From the NCBI GenBank assembly GCA_958510825.1, contig OY294045.1:95044988-95108987 (forward strand): DNA of 64,000 nucleotides, in the 5' to 3' direction. The stretch comes from Brachypterus glaber (taxonomy: Eukaryota; Arthropoda; Insecta; Coleoptera; Kateretidae). Position numbers and translations under genes: made by a program. Shown here piece by piece: positions 23,628 through 34,395 of the stretch; within the stretch, counting starts at the first letter, position 1, and each line of letters starts with the position of its first letter. The notes beneath the pieces are model-generated. The model did not search any database and was not told where the DNA came from. It was given only the letters and a program-made list of their open reading frames with translations.

Positions 23628-23657
23628 AAATATATTTATATGCGAAACCGGTCAGCT
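23612..23657 (+). ncRNA. Hammerhead ribozyme motif (right arm)
   Basis: AGCT (23612-23615), CTGAAGA (23616-23622), helix II GCATA (23624-23628) with TATGC (23639-23643), GAAA (23644-23647), ACCGGT (23647-23652), cleavage after C23653, AGCT (23654-23657). The core is complete and helix I is 4 bp. Palindromic ACCGGT means helix III could form between two RNAs. Confidence 0.75.
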
Positions 23658-23714
23658 GAAATAATTTAGAATTTTATTTTTCCCTTAACCCAAGAAAGTG
23701 ACTATAATCTAATA

Positions 23715-25856
23715 TTTTGGGAAAAGAAGCCTTTAAACAAATAGCTACTTTAGCTATACACTTTTATGGTTAGCTATTTGTGGAAGCTACATTCTATAGT
23801 ATACGCCTAATTCTAACAGCCAAAGTACCATCCAGTATTTGAGTACCACCCTAGATCCTAGAGGAACTGCCTAGATGTACCTATGAAACTAGGAAGCTGA
23901 ACGCTGAGGATACAAGCAAGTTTTTATATTGATCTGATTTTAAATTTTATTAAATACTGTTGTTGTTTTAAATCGATCCTATATTTTTTTTTATAGTTAC
24001 AAAGTTCAATTGTACGCCGATTTATTTTCTTTTAATATCGTATATATCGCAAAACCCCCCCCCCCCCCATTATAGCTATAACGGTGCGGAACACTATATT
24101 TAGTTGCGTTTAAAGTCTAAAGGCCTATTTAGTCTGGAAAAGAACTAGGTATTTGGATATATCATTTTTAATACTGTGTAATTAGCAATATAAACTGCCC
24201 AATATAAAGTATAAACTTTTGAATACGTATGAAACATTTCTATAATAGTATAATAATTATTATAATTAGCACCCTCCTCCTTGAATATATTTAGAATCTG
24301 ATAAAAACCTAGTTTGAAGTTATTTATTTACTATTTACGATTTTTAGGCAAGCACATATCACTAGACTTTTCGTAATTATGTTTATGATCTTTTTCTAAA
24401 AGTACTAGTTAAACTTACAAATTACGTGGCGCTCCCCCCACCATCTAACCTACCCCCGTCTCCACTGAAGCAGCGGCAACCCAGTTTAACAGTACTTAGT
24501 GCTTATAAATAATTTAATACTGGTATTTATTCCCTAGAATTGTTTGACAATTGCTTAATTATAATTTCAGGTTTCCTACATTTGCCAAATAATTACATTT
24601 TGAGTTTTGAATATTATTTAGCATCTGTAGGTAGTATAAAGCAATTCTAGATACCTTCCTACAAATTCCTACAAATTCCTACAAATTTCTACAAATTCCT
24701 ACAAATTCCTACAAATGCAAAATTTGTATATTTTGATGTTTTAAGCATTGTAGTAAATTGCAAAAGTGGTTTTAACAGTTGCAATAGGTTTTATACTTGT
24801 CCTACATTACAAATTCCCCTAATATTCTAATTATATTCATCGTAAATAAAAGTACGTCACAAATTTCCATCTGTCTTTTAAGTTTCTTTAAAACACAATA
24901 CAAGATTTTTTTAAACTAAAACCAGGAACTTTAAATTTTAACCTATTATATTGGTCTAGGTAAGATATCTTAACTTCAATTAAGTAAAACGGTTGATTTA
25001 AGTACTTAAATACTTGCGGATATGGAAACCTAATTTGATTGACCCACTTGATCTGTAATTGTTTTTAGTGTTAATTTCTCTGTGTGTATGTAAGGATCTA
25101 GAAATAGGCCTTGTTATGTACCCTTTTAAAACAAATTTTAAACAAGTTTTTTTTTTTTTTTTGATATATTTACATGTAGTCAATATTTAAACCCCCCCTT
25201 AAATGCATGCTAATATAAAAAAATAATTCTTCAAGCCTCCTAAGTGTACTGTCTCCCTCCATTTTGATATACGATTATATGCACCACCTAAATGGTATTT
25301 TTTATTAGAAATTAGTATTTTATTATATGTATGTAATTGTTGAGAAATATTTATAGATAGAGATAAGGGTGCCAGCCATTTTTCACTCGCTCGATTTTTG
25401 GATCCATAGGGTCGCATCAAAGATTTAAAACGAATCACGTTTAATAATTTAATAATTGAATTTTAATTCATGACAGATGCAACTCCAGTATCAGTGAGCA
25501 AAGACTCACTCTCCCAAATATACCTTCAAACTAATTCTATTTTAGACAAATGAGCCATTGGCACTGCGCCTGTCTCTTAAAGATCCAAACAAACTACTGA
25601 TGATGACGTTTAATAAGCGTGACTCGACTTTAAAGTGTTAAAAATTAAAATAACACCTTAAATTAAAATAAGACCATAATCATTTCAAGTCTTTTAATTC
25701 CGGGTTGGAGAGTTTTTTGTTTTTAAAAATTTGTTTAGTGGTTTTCGAGATATACGTACGCTATTAAATTCTTACAGCAAAGGTAATACCTATAAGGTAT
25801 AAGTTTTTTTACCTATGCTATACCTATGCTCGCATATGCTGTAAAGGCGCCTTTTC
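23715..25856. other. Long stretch without a supported gene
   Basis: AT-rich with a poly-C run (24055-24068). Frames at 24998-25183 and 25199-25438 are short and unremarkable. The only structured features are the tandem repeat at 24655-24716 and an A/T-rich tract near 25145. Confidence 0.5.
24655..24716. repeat. 10-bp tandem repeat, six units
   Basis: TCCTACAAAT repeated six times with a single variant (TTCTACAAAT). Confidence 0.95.
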
Positions 25857-26326
25857 ACGGAGCAATTTGTACTCAAGTTTGGTGCTATGCAATTTTGTTG
25901 CAAGAATAATTCAGTCACTGAGCATGCCTTCAGGAAAATTTGATACTATTTTCGAGCCATCAAATTATTAGAACAAGTTCTATTTTTCAACGATTTTGAT
26001 GGAAGATTTATAGTTATTTTCGTGGTACCAACCTAGAAAAAAGTTAAGTTACTAAATCGATTTCTTTTTACTAATATAGTAGCAACTGGACATGTTAATA
26101 ATTATTATTAATAATAATAGGCGGGTCTGTCTAACTAAAAAGCTTCCTTAAATAACCAAATGCTTGGTTATGTTTTTGTCAACAAATACAGAGACATCTC
26201 AAAATTGTCTGATTGGCAGCATTGTTTAACCAGCAATATATAGCGTCAAACTTGCGTACAACTTGCTCCCTGAAAAGGCAAACTTGCATAGCACCAAACT
26301 TGCGTATAAATTGCTCCGTGAAAAGA
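25857..26326. mobile_element. Fold-back MITE, ~42-bp ends
   Basis: CTTTTCACGGAGCAATTT..CAAGTTTGGTGCTATGCAA at the left mirrors TTGCATAGCACCAAACTTG..AAATTGCTCCGTGAAAAG at the right, two mismatches. The inner AACTTGCTCCCTGAAAAGG is a second, partial terminus. No transposase. Confidence 0.8.
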
Positions 26327-26562
26327 AATTCTTCCTTTTTGCAGAAATTTTTTAAAAGTTAATGGGATAGTTTATTCCTGCAAAAAGCCTTACAATTGAC
26401 CTAGAGAAGAAATCCGAGCGAGTCCAATCTAATATTAAAGATTTTTATGCTGGCTAATGCATATATTTCTATATTTATTTACATTCCATTTTAAATCTTT
26501 TAAAATTATGCCAAAGATATTGTTAGTTTAAAATTAAATGTTAACTATAGTTAACATACACG

Positions 26563-27722
26563 GTGTATTTGAAATAGCGTCGAAAATTTTAACAGATGAT
26601 TCTACATCATAAAATATGACAAAAAGTTCCTATAAACATATGTCTAAAAATGCGTCATAAGGGAGCTACGCCCCTTTGAAAGTGGCTAAAAAAATCGGTT
26701 TTTATTTAATAACTCAGGTACCCTTTGAGATATATCAACGAGGTTTTGCACGTCAACTAATCCTATCCAGGCCCGTTTGTGTGTGTTATTTTCATGTACA
26801 TATTTCAACCAGGGGTGTGCGAAACGCCCCCCCCCCCCCCGGGGCTTATCAGTTTTTTGTCCCAAACTTTTTTCTGTGTAACTTTTTTGCAATTTTATTT
26901 TTGAAATATGATTCCTCAGGTCAAAATACATAAAAATGGTACTCTTGTTGTAATACTGTAGAAGAAAAATTCATTTGAAGGTGAAATTCCACGTTTCGAG
27001 GACGAAAAATTAAATACTAAAATGTTGAAAACCAAAATTTTAATGATGCAGGGCGAATGTACATTAAAAACTAAGAAAAAAACCTCATATATAGGTACTT
27101 CCAAAAATCAATCCTAATGGAGCTATGGTCTCCTAAACATGCACCATTTTTAAAGGGCTATGGTAGCTTTAAAAGCGTTTTTTCGACCTACATGTATGGA
27201 AACTTTTTTTCTTAGTTTTTGATGTAGAATAACATTGCATCATTAAAATTTTGGTTTTCGACATTTTAGTATTTAATTTTTCGTCCTCGAACCGTGAAAT
27301 TTCACCTTCAAATGAACTTTTCTCGAAAACGGTTAAACCTACAGTATTACAACACGAGTACCTTTTTTATGTATTTTGACCTGAGGAATCATATTTCAAA
27401 AATAAAATTTGGAAAAAGTTACATAGAAAAAAGTTTGGGACAAAAAACTGATAAGGCCCCCCCGTTTCGCACACCTCTGGTTTAAATAAGTACGTGAAAA
27501 TGACATACAAAGATGGGCCTTATTAGGATTAATTCACGTGCAAAACCTCCTTAACATATCTCAAAGGGTTCCTGAGTTATTAAATAAAAACAGATTTTTT
27601 TAGCCAATTTTAAAGGGGCGTAGCTCCCTTATGACGCATTTTTAGACATATGTTTATAGGAACTTTTTGTCATATTTTATCATGTAGAATCACCTACGCT
27701 ATTTCAAATATACCCTGTATAT
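26563..27722. mobile_element. Fold-back element family F2, copy 1
   Basis: Arms 26563-26800 and 27490-27722 are inverted copies (landmarks GTGTATTTGAAATAGCG, AAAAAGTTCCTATAAACATA, AAATGCGTCATAAGGGAGCT, CCTTTGAGATATATCAACGA). An inner inverted pair surrounds 27000-27300 (TTTTGGTTTTCGACATTTTA). Poly-C/poly-G junctions occur at 26827. A second copy is 62633-63562 and a diverged relative 40275-40925. Small frames such as 26676-26933 recur in both copies because the DNA repeats, not because they are genes. Confidence 0.85.
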
Positions 27723-28080
27723 TTAATAGTTGTTATTTTTCAAGTGAAAATTTTAATTCGTATAATTCCTAAGAACATGCCAAAAAATAAAATTTACAGT
27801 ATTATATGAGTTAAACTAATAAATATTTTCATTTTTACCTTACTATTTCTTGTTTTTAAAACCCTTCTATTCACTTCACTCCCATATATCGACCATGAAC
27901 TTGCAATACCTCCTAAGTGTGAAATGACAAATTTTTCAGAAGCGACAAAAACAGTTTTTAGAGTTGCTGTTTACTCTATTTTTGATAAACTATTTTAGCT
28001 TATATTGTAGTTATAACTCCTATAGGAGGTATTGATTAAAAATTTCAGTTAGGGGGCATTGCATGTTTATGAACGATATG
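27723..28080. other. No gene seen
   Basis: AT-rich spacer between two mobile elements. Confidence 0.5.
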
Positions 28081-28814
28081 TAGGGGAATGTGGGGAATTC
28101 CGAACCATGGGGAATGCCGAACCATTGACTCATCTGTCATTATCTGACATTCGATCTATACGAAACTGCTGTCATCGTATTATTTCAGCTTCATCTCTTT
28201 TTTCCATACCATAAGATGTATTTTATGCTTTCTGCTATAATCAAGTGATTTTTGAGATTCCAAAAGTGTTTTTGTGTTTCAAAAACTACATTGGTTTTTC
28301 AAATTTTTGCGTAAAACCAAGCAGGTAAATATCTTTAAAATCATTGTGTATGAATATTATTTACCCTCAAAAAAATATTTTTGCATGAAATTTGGATCTG
28401 TGACTCACGGGCGGCTATTTTGTAGAACATAGCTTGTGGGGAATGTCGAACCACTTTTTGTGGGGAATATCTAACCACTTAGTTTTTGTCATTTTTCAAG
28501 TAGATAATGTATTTTTTATGCTCCTTAATGGTTTTTCATGCGAAATTACAATAAATTATCGACAAAAAACTAGTTATAGGTAGTTTTTCAATTGTGGCGT
28601 ATCACATGAAAAACTTCTAGAAATCTTGGTAAAAAACTTATAAAAGACGGTCATAGATTATAAATCACATTTATTATAATAATTATAATAGGTATATATA
28701 ATATATATAATAATTATATAATAATTATAATAATTCAAATAATTATTTGAATTATGCAATTTGAAAGTTTCATTCCCATTTATATTATTATTACAAGAAT
28801 AGAAGCGTAGAGGC

Positions 28815-28863
28815 TCCAGAACATTCTACATGTATAAAAAGGGCCGCGCGGGCTAACGTCAGT
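28815..28863 (+). promoter_or_regulatory. Core promoter with heat-shock-like element
   Basis: AGAACATTCT (about 28818-28827) fits the inverted GAA/TTC heat-shock element pattern. TATAAAAA starts at 28833, and the arthropod initiator TCAGT lies at 28859-28863, 26-28 bp downstream of the TATA box, the normal spacing. The local GC-rich block GGGCCGCGCGGGC between them stands out from the AT-rich surroundings. Confidence 0.6.
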
Positions 28864-28870
28864 CAGATGA

Positions 28871-29005
28871 TTCCTGCATCATTTGGCAAAGAAGCAGAAC
28901 CGAAACAACACAATTCATTGCAACGAGTGCGATCGAGCTGGTCACTTGCGATGTGTACACATGACTGGTGGCTATTTCACATGCAAAAACTGCGACTGCG
29001 AATGA
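28871..29005 (+). pseudogene. PHD-type zinc-finger remnant of a transposase C-terminus
   Basis: Frame opening after a TGA at 28868-28870 and ending at TGA 29003-29005 (44 codons). It reads IHCNECDRAGHLRCV, then YFTCKNCDCE-stop: C-x2-C ... H-x2-C ... C-x2-C, the second half of a PHD-like finger such as ends some insect pogo/jerky-type transposases. There is no catalytic domain. The overlapping ATG frame 28867-29058 shows no features and is not preferred. Confidence 0.45.
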
Positions 29006-29339
29006 ACAACATCGATTTTTTCTCTGTATTTTTCATTACAATCTTATGTTTCTTCTAAAAAGTCATAAATAAACGTTTTACATCAATATTTGTTCAAATT
29101 TTCTCAATTTGCAAAGTGGTTCGACATTCCCCACGATTTTTCAAAATTACAAAATCGAATATTTTTGTAAAACCTTTAGAACTTTGAAAAAAATTCGAAT
29201 TTTTCAATTCCGCAACTCCAAAAACGTGACATTTCGTTTCTAGTTAAACCTCCAGTTCTAAAATGTAGAAATATTTTGATTTTCGGTTGAGTTATGAGTC
29301 AAAATCAAAGTGTGGTTAGAAATTCCCCACATTCCCCTA

Positions 29340-29897
29340 ATTTTTCCTGAAAAAGTAACATTAATCGCAATTTTCTTTCAGCTTTTTTTATTTTTTTTTT
29401 AAGGTTAACCCCTCATAACTTTTTGAGCGATTACTTTTAAAATTGGTAAAATTGATCCTTATAATAAAACTAATTTTTTCAAAAAATGTTACGTTAATCC
29501 GAATTTTCTTTTAGATTTTTTCGATTTTTTTTAAGTTAAACTTTTTTGTTTTTTTGGGGGGATTACTTTCAAAAATAATAGGGATCTTCCCTTCGTAAAA
29601 CTTGATTTTTCCTGAAAATTTCAAGTCTATAGGATTATTTGTTCTTGAGTTATCGTGCTCCTAAAAATCGTGATGGACGGACAGACAGACGGACAGATAA
29701 ACATAAAAAAGTTGCTTATTTTTTCATGAAACAAATTTATATCCATATATCCAAGATCTTTTTGTCTACGAATATTTTTGAAAGTTTTTGAAAATTCGAG
29801 ACTATCGTATAATATTATTCCAGCGCAGGTGCTGTAAATAATATAATAAGCCAAGGTGCCAAAAAAACGGCTTCAAAAAAATTAAGCTCTCCATATA
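29340..29897. other. No gene; short GACA-type repeat
   Basis: AT-rich with GACGGACAGACAGACGGACA near 29674, part of a dispersed tract also seen in inverted form near 9450. Nothing coding. Confidence 0.5.
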
Positions 29898-30796
29898 TAG
29901 AGGAAAGTCGCCTAATTTCGGATACCATTTACAATGTATTCAATATTTAATACTCGGTATTACTTTTTGATATTTTTTTTATATAACCAGATACAACTTA
30001 TTATAGCGAACCATGATTTATTATAAAAGCAATTTTATTACAGTTTATTTTTTCCAAAAAACACGGTTAAAAAAAATCAGCGCATTTATGTGCATTTGAA
30101 AAAGGGCTCCTAATTTCGGACATATCCGAAAAAATTTTTTCAAGAGTAGATCTGGATCCCATTGCTTATGTTTCTTGTTATTCCTTCACATTTAAGACGT
30201 AATTTAATCATTAAGCGATTTTCTACGAAATACTATAGGAACTATAATTTTAGATTCCCAATTTCGAGTATCTTAGGTAATTTTCGTTTTTTCAAAATTG
30301 TTTATCTTAGTTTGTTGTATCATTATAAAAATAATAATTAATGGTTGGTTATCCTGAATAATAATTACCTTGCGGATATCCGAAATTGGGAATCAAATGC
30401 ACAAAAATGGTCTATCCGAAATTAGGCAACTTTCTGCTTTTTAGATTAAAAATTTGTAGAATGTTTACGTTTTCAAATTGCTTAATTATGAATAGTGGAT
30501 CAACTTAACTAACATCATAACTTACCCAAGACAGAATCACGAACTTTTATAACGATTATTTATAAAATAAACAAGCATAATAATGCAACTGAGCACAAAA
30601 CTGCCATTTGCAATATAAACGATTTGTGCTGCCATTTAAAGGGGAGAAGCTCTACCGTTATCATATTACAGGACGGATTTAGTTTGACTTTTGGCTTCAC
30701 ATAAAAGTAGGTTTTTGTTTACCTTTGCAGACAGTATCTTAAATACACTACTATCCGAAATTTGGAAACCATCCGAAATTAGGCGCATTTCCTCTA
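29898..30796. mobile_element. Fold-back element with TAGAGGAAA ends
   Basis: TAGAGGAAAGTCGCCTAATT at the left mirrors AATTAGGCGCATTTCCTCTA at the right. The motif CTAATTTCGGA/TCCGAAATTAG repeats inside in both orientations (29913, 30109, 30389, 30417, 30775). TA borders. No transposase. Confidence 0.8.
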
Positions 30797-31525
30797 TGGA
30801 GTATGCATATGCCTGATAAAGAAAGTAAAAAAGCTGAAACGTTGGTGAAAAAACTATTCTTTTTTTAATTTAATACCGAATTTAAAATAAAAATCTATAT
30901 ATTTTTCTAATTCTTTGTTAAATTCCCCACGGCAACAACTTATATTTTTAAAACTTCTAATTTCATACCAAAAAAGTCCAAACGTGGGCAATTCAAATAT
31001 AATATTTAAATTTAATATGGACAGTATGATCGAATTTATAATTAAAACTTATCTATACATTTCTTTGATGTTAAATTTCTGATGATAACTATCAATATTA
31101 CCGAAACATGGAGTTTTAAATCACTTGCCTGATCGGCCGGTAGATTATATTTCAGAGGGGAATAAACAAACATACAAACGCGTTAAAAACATAACGCTCC
31201 TTTCGCGTTGTTGTAGTCGGGTAAAAAGCTGCATGTCTTAGCCAAGTAAGTACTAACTTATTTTGGAAATTATTGAATAAATTATTTTTTGTTCAAGCGT
31301 ACTAAAATGTTCATTATTTATAACTGAACACACTCGTTAGAAGTAATCTATTTTTTTACAGTAAAAAAATGGGTTCATTGTTGTACGCCGTAAAAAAAAG
31401 TTAGTTAGCAAAACCAGCAGTCTTTGACTTTGATGACAGCCATACTTCAAACTTGTTTGTTTATTATGTAAACAGGTGGTTGACTCGAGATTCTGTGTAA
31501 AAACCTTGTGTAAAATTGATTAAAA
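30797..31525. other. No gene seen
   Basis: AT-rich sequence without repeats recognised elsewhere in the window. Confidence 0.5.
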
Positions 31526-31654
31526 ATGATTGAAGCAGAATATATGGTTTATACACCTACAAATCTCTCCGAAACCGCAAATGCTATATTAGACAAGTTA
31601 CAATCGAAATCGCGAAAAGTGTACGATTTAGCCTACGAAAAAAAATTAAAATGA
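31526..31654 (+). pseudogene. Short frame resembling the start of a Crypton-type tyrosine recombinase
   Basis: 42 codons from an ATG to TGA. The stretch KLQSKSRKVYDLAYEKKLK resembles the N-terminal core-binding start (KSR-Y-x3-Y-x2-F) of Crypton-like tyrosine recombinases known in insects, but the expected F-x2-W is lost and the frame ends at once. No downstream recombinase is seen. The assignment is tentative. Confidence 0.3.
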
Positions 31655-31866
31655 CCTAAGGAAGGTTTAAGTTTATTTCGAAAGGATTTTATTGGCCCAT
31701 TTTAATAAAAAAAAAAACATACTTTATTACTGAATAAATTAAATTCAAAAATTAATTTTTAAAAAAAATATATAGGATGCTTGAAGAAAAAATTGTATGT
31801 TTCACTCATTTTTTACTCATCTGTAGTTTTCGGACTCCGCTTCACGTCGTCCGTAAATTTTACAGA
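31655..31866. other. No gene seen
   Basis: A/T-rich spacer. Confidence 0.4.
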
Positions 31867-32650
31867 CTAGTAAAAAAGAGCTTCACTTTTCCTCTTAGTA
31901 AAACAATATACTATATTATAATGGAGCCCATATAATAACACAGGCCCACAAAATAAAAAAAGTGGTCTGTGCTGGGGTTGAGACCCACCTAATCTTATGT
32001 ATTTTGGGATGCTGAACACGAATCTGTCATAAAAAAGGCACTTCATGGACTCATTTCTTTCCTTCACTAAAAAAACTGTCTAAAATGGTAAAAATCTCAT
32101 ATTATTTCAGTGTAACAAAAAAATGAGCCATTGAAGTGCATTTTTTATGACAGATTCTTGTTCACCTTCTCAAAATACATAAAAATTGGTGGGTCTAAAC
32201 TCCAGCACAGACCACTCTTTTTTTTTGTGGCCCCAGGCAGTTTTTCCAGTTTAGAAAAAAAATAAAACTATGAAGTGCCTTTTTAATGACAGATTTGTGT
32301 TCAGCATCCCAAAATACATAAGAATCCGTGGGTCTTAAACACAGCACAGACCACTTTTTTTTGTGGGTCCAGACAGTTTTTTCAGATTAGATACAAAATA
32401 AGCCCATGAAGTGCCTTTTTTATGGCAGATTCGTGTTCAGCATCCCAAAATACATAAGAATCCGTGCGTCTTAACCACAGCACAGACCACTTTTTTTTGT
32501 GGGTCCAGACAGTTTTTTCAGTGTAGAAACAAAATAAGCCCACGAAGTGCCTCTTTTTATGACAGATTCTTATTGAGAATCCGAAAATACATAAGAATAG
32601 TTAGGTCTCAACCCCAGGACAGCCCACTTTTTTTCTTTTGTGGGCTTGTG
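31867..32650. repeat. ~136-bp satellite: one inverted plus four direct units
   Basis: The anchor GAAGTGC occurs at 32133, 32272, 32408 and 32544 (spacing 139, 136, 136). Each unit contains ATGACAGATT, CAAAATACATAAGAAT, ACAGCACAGACCAC and a T-run followed by TGTGGG. A further unit lies in the opposite orientation at about 31915-32065. The small frames here (31867-32067, 32411-32653) are repeat by-products. Confidence 0.9.
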
Positions 32651-32756
32651 TAATTATTAAAGACCCAGACTTTAATTTCCTCTAGTGTCCTTTTTCTGTC
32701 ACACCAGTTTGATCACACATGTCAAAAATGTCATTTAGCAATTTTCTTCTTTTTAA

Positions 32757-32861
32757 ATGGCTGTATCTTCCGAATTTAGTGAGTTTGCTTTAGAATGTTT
32801 ACAGGTTCACAACGAATATCGTAAAAACCATCATGCTGAAGATTTGAAACTAACCCAAGAG
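32757..32861 (+). CDS. First exon of a second CAP/GAPR-1-like gene (partial)
   Basis: ATG at 32757 opens 35 codons beginning MAVSSEFSEFALECLQ and continuing VHNEYRKNHHAEDLKLTQE before the donor GAG|GTAAAT (phase 0). It parallels the start of domain 4 of the four-CAP gene (FALDALKVHNEYRRKH...LSEE|GTAATT) in sequence, intron position and phase, so it is a paralogous CAP exon. No downstream CAP exon (YGEN, HFTQV or ANY signatures) is found in the rest of the window; it may lie in the gap, beyond the window, or be lost. Too short to tell gene from relic. Confidence 0.7.
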
Positions 32862-33983
32862 GTAAATTTTATAAAAGTTATATAGGACGATTAATTTGGA
32901 TGGGGTAATGTCCCTCTCATTTGTATGCATCCTGCCTTAAGGCCTTACGACGTATTAGCCGTTGAGTTAAGAGGTCGCAACCACATCGATAAAAATATTA
33001 CTATAAGTACAGTTGGACCCACAAAAAAGGCAAGATTTAAATATGCTAAAATGTCAATTTTACTAATTATTTTATAGTTTAAGTAAGATTTTAAGAAATA
33101 GGTTAGATTAATTTGACAATTAATTGTCAGTTTTTTCAAAGTTTATTACAGAAAATGCATGCGAATAATGTCGAATATTAAAAAAAAATAATAATGATAA
33201 ATAATAAACTGAAAAAACATTTAGAATATTTAATTAAAAATTAAAACACCATATTTAGTAAATCTTATGAAAAAATAAAAATTTGAACTCTACTAACCAA
33301 ACATATAATTTATAAAAATTATGATTTTCCTTTAAAAAAAGGTTTTTCCGGAGGTTTTTTTTTTCGCTTTTTAAATCTTGCAACTATCGATGCGGCGACT
33401 GGCGATGGTTTTCGACACAGGAAAATTTGTATTGTTTATAGCATGCACCGCTTCTTGTAAATGGTATTCTCTCAAATAATTAAGTAAATTTTCATCTTGT
33501 ATTTCATTTGATATCTTCTTTCTTTCCGAGTCTGCACGCCCTTTCCTCCCCATCTATTTTTTCTTCAATCTTAACCATTATTCTTTTTTCTATGATCATA
33601 ACACAACTCTCCGAAACACTAAATAACCTTGCCACAATTAAAGGTCTCTATAGAGATCACTAGCCACAATCACTTCCTTACATCCTGCTTCCAACATACT
33701 AATAGTTTGAGATTTCTTAACATTTCCTAACGCATTTCTAATTACTTTATAATTATTATAAGTAATTTTGACAAATATTGTCAACATGACAACGGCTTTG
33801 TTTGTATTGTAATTATTGAATTTACGCAACTAAATTTTCAATCTTGTTTTTTTTTTTCGGATTCAACTGTACATAATTAGGACAGTTTTTAGTTCATACA
33901 CATTGTTCTATAAAATATTAAGTTAAGAAATGCTCCATCCCAACATATTGGAGGTGATTTAAATAAACAAAGTTAAAATATTT
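32862..33983. other. No supported gene; two unrecognised - strand frames
   Basis: Frames on the - strand at 33553-33371 (MGRKGRADSERKK, then AINNTNFPVSKTIASRRI, a helix-turn-helix-like tail) and 33829-33638 (NVKKSQTISMLEAGCKEVIV) lie next to each other with stops between. They could be pieces of a DNA-transposon protein's N-terminus, but I do not recognise a family. If the CAP exon at 32757 is active, this is its intron. Confidence 0.35.
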
Positions 33984-34195
33984 TAACCAACGAACTAATA
34001 ACTCTTCTCTCTAGAATACGCATACCGTTAATATAAAGTATCGCCAACATCTCGGTTTGTTTGTAAACAAGTAGTAGGTATATTCAGGCCTGAACAATAA
34101 CAGTTACCAGTAACTGTATGTATCAATGTGTCCTATATGTTCGGAAAAAATTTGATTCTTTTAGTACTGTTGGCGACATTAATAATTATCCCACT
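33984..34195. mobile_element. MITE with CAACGAACTAA ends, copy 1 (cut by gap)
   Basis: AACCAACGAACTAATAACTC, TCTAGAATACGCATACCGTT and CAACATCTCGGTTTGTTTGT are shared with the complete copy at 58486-58748. The right half runs into the scaffold gap. Confidence 0.8.
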
Positions 34196-34395
34196 NNNNN
34201 NNNNNNNNNNNNNNNNNNNNNNNNNNNNNNNNNNNNNNNNNNNNNNNNNNNNNNNNNNNNNNNNNNNNNNNNNNNNNNNNNNNNNNNNNNNNNNNNNNNN
34301 NNNNNNNNNNNNNNNNNNNNNNNNNNNNNNNNNNNNNNNNNNNNNNNNNNNNNNNNNNNNNNNNNNNNNNNNNNNNNNNNNNNNNNNNNNNNNNN
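34196..34395. other. Scaffold gap (200 N)
   Basis: Exactly 200 undetermined bases, a usual placeholder length, so the true size is unknown. Frames crossing it are meaningless. Confidence 0.99.

Larger units (their letters stand above)
22030..23714 (-). mobile_element. Compact Penelope-like element 1 with inverted ends
   Basis: Ends 22032-22157 and 23588-23712 are reverse complements over about 125 bp with near identity (landmarks ATTATAGTCACTTTCTTGGG, AAATTATTTCAGCTGACCGG). Each arm carries a complete hammerhead core. Between them lie a 580-bp palindrome, a third hammerhead on the - strand and a - strand GIY-YIG frame. No reverse-transcriptase motifs are found, so this is a truncated or non-autonomous unit. 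Inverted pseudo-LTRs and hammerheads are known for Penelope-like elements; their use here as outer ends of a GIY-YIG-only unit is what I see. Confidence 0.8.
28081..29339 (+). mobile_element. pogo-like DNA transposon, internal-deletion derivative
   Basis: TAGGGGAATGTGGGGAATT at the left and AATTCCCCACATTCCCCTA at the right, TA at each border. The flanks repeat GGGGAATGCCGAACC-like subterminal text in both orientations (28107-28130, 28437-28475, 29116-29137). In the middle a promoter-like block (28818-28863), a short frame with a zinc-finger end (28871-29005) and AATAAA (29068) follow one another within 260 bp. This looks like an autonomous element that lost nearly all of its transposase but kept both gene ends. 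Assignment to a pogo/jerky-type group is inference. Confidence 0.65.

Noticed and set aside
26676..27485. Small frames that recur at 62877-63442
   Set aside because: The recurrence reflects the F2 repeat DNA; reading frames differ between copies and lack start or stop conservation.
33371..33829. Two adjacent - strand frames as a transposase gene
   Set aside because: Stops separate them and no catalytic motif is visible; kept only as an uncertain note.
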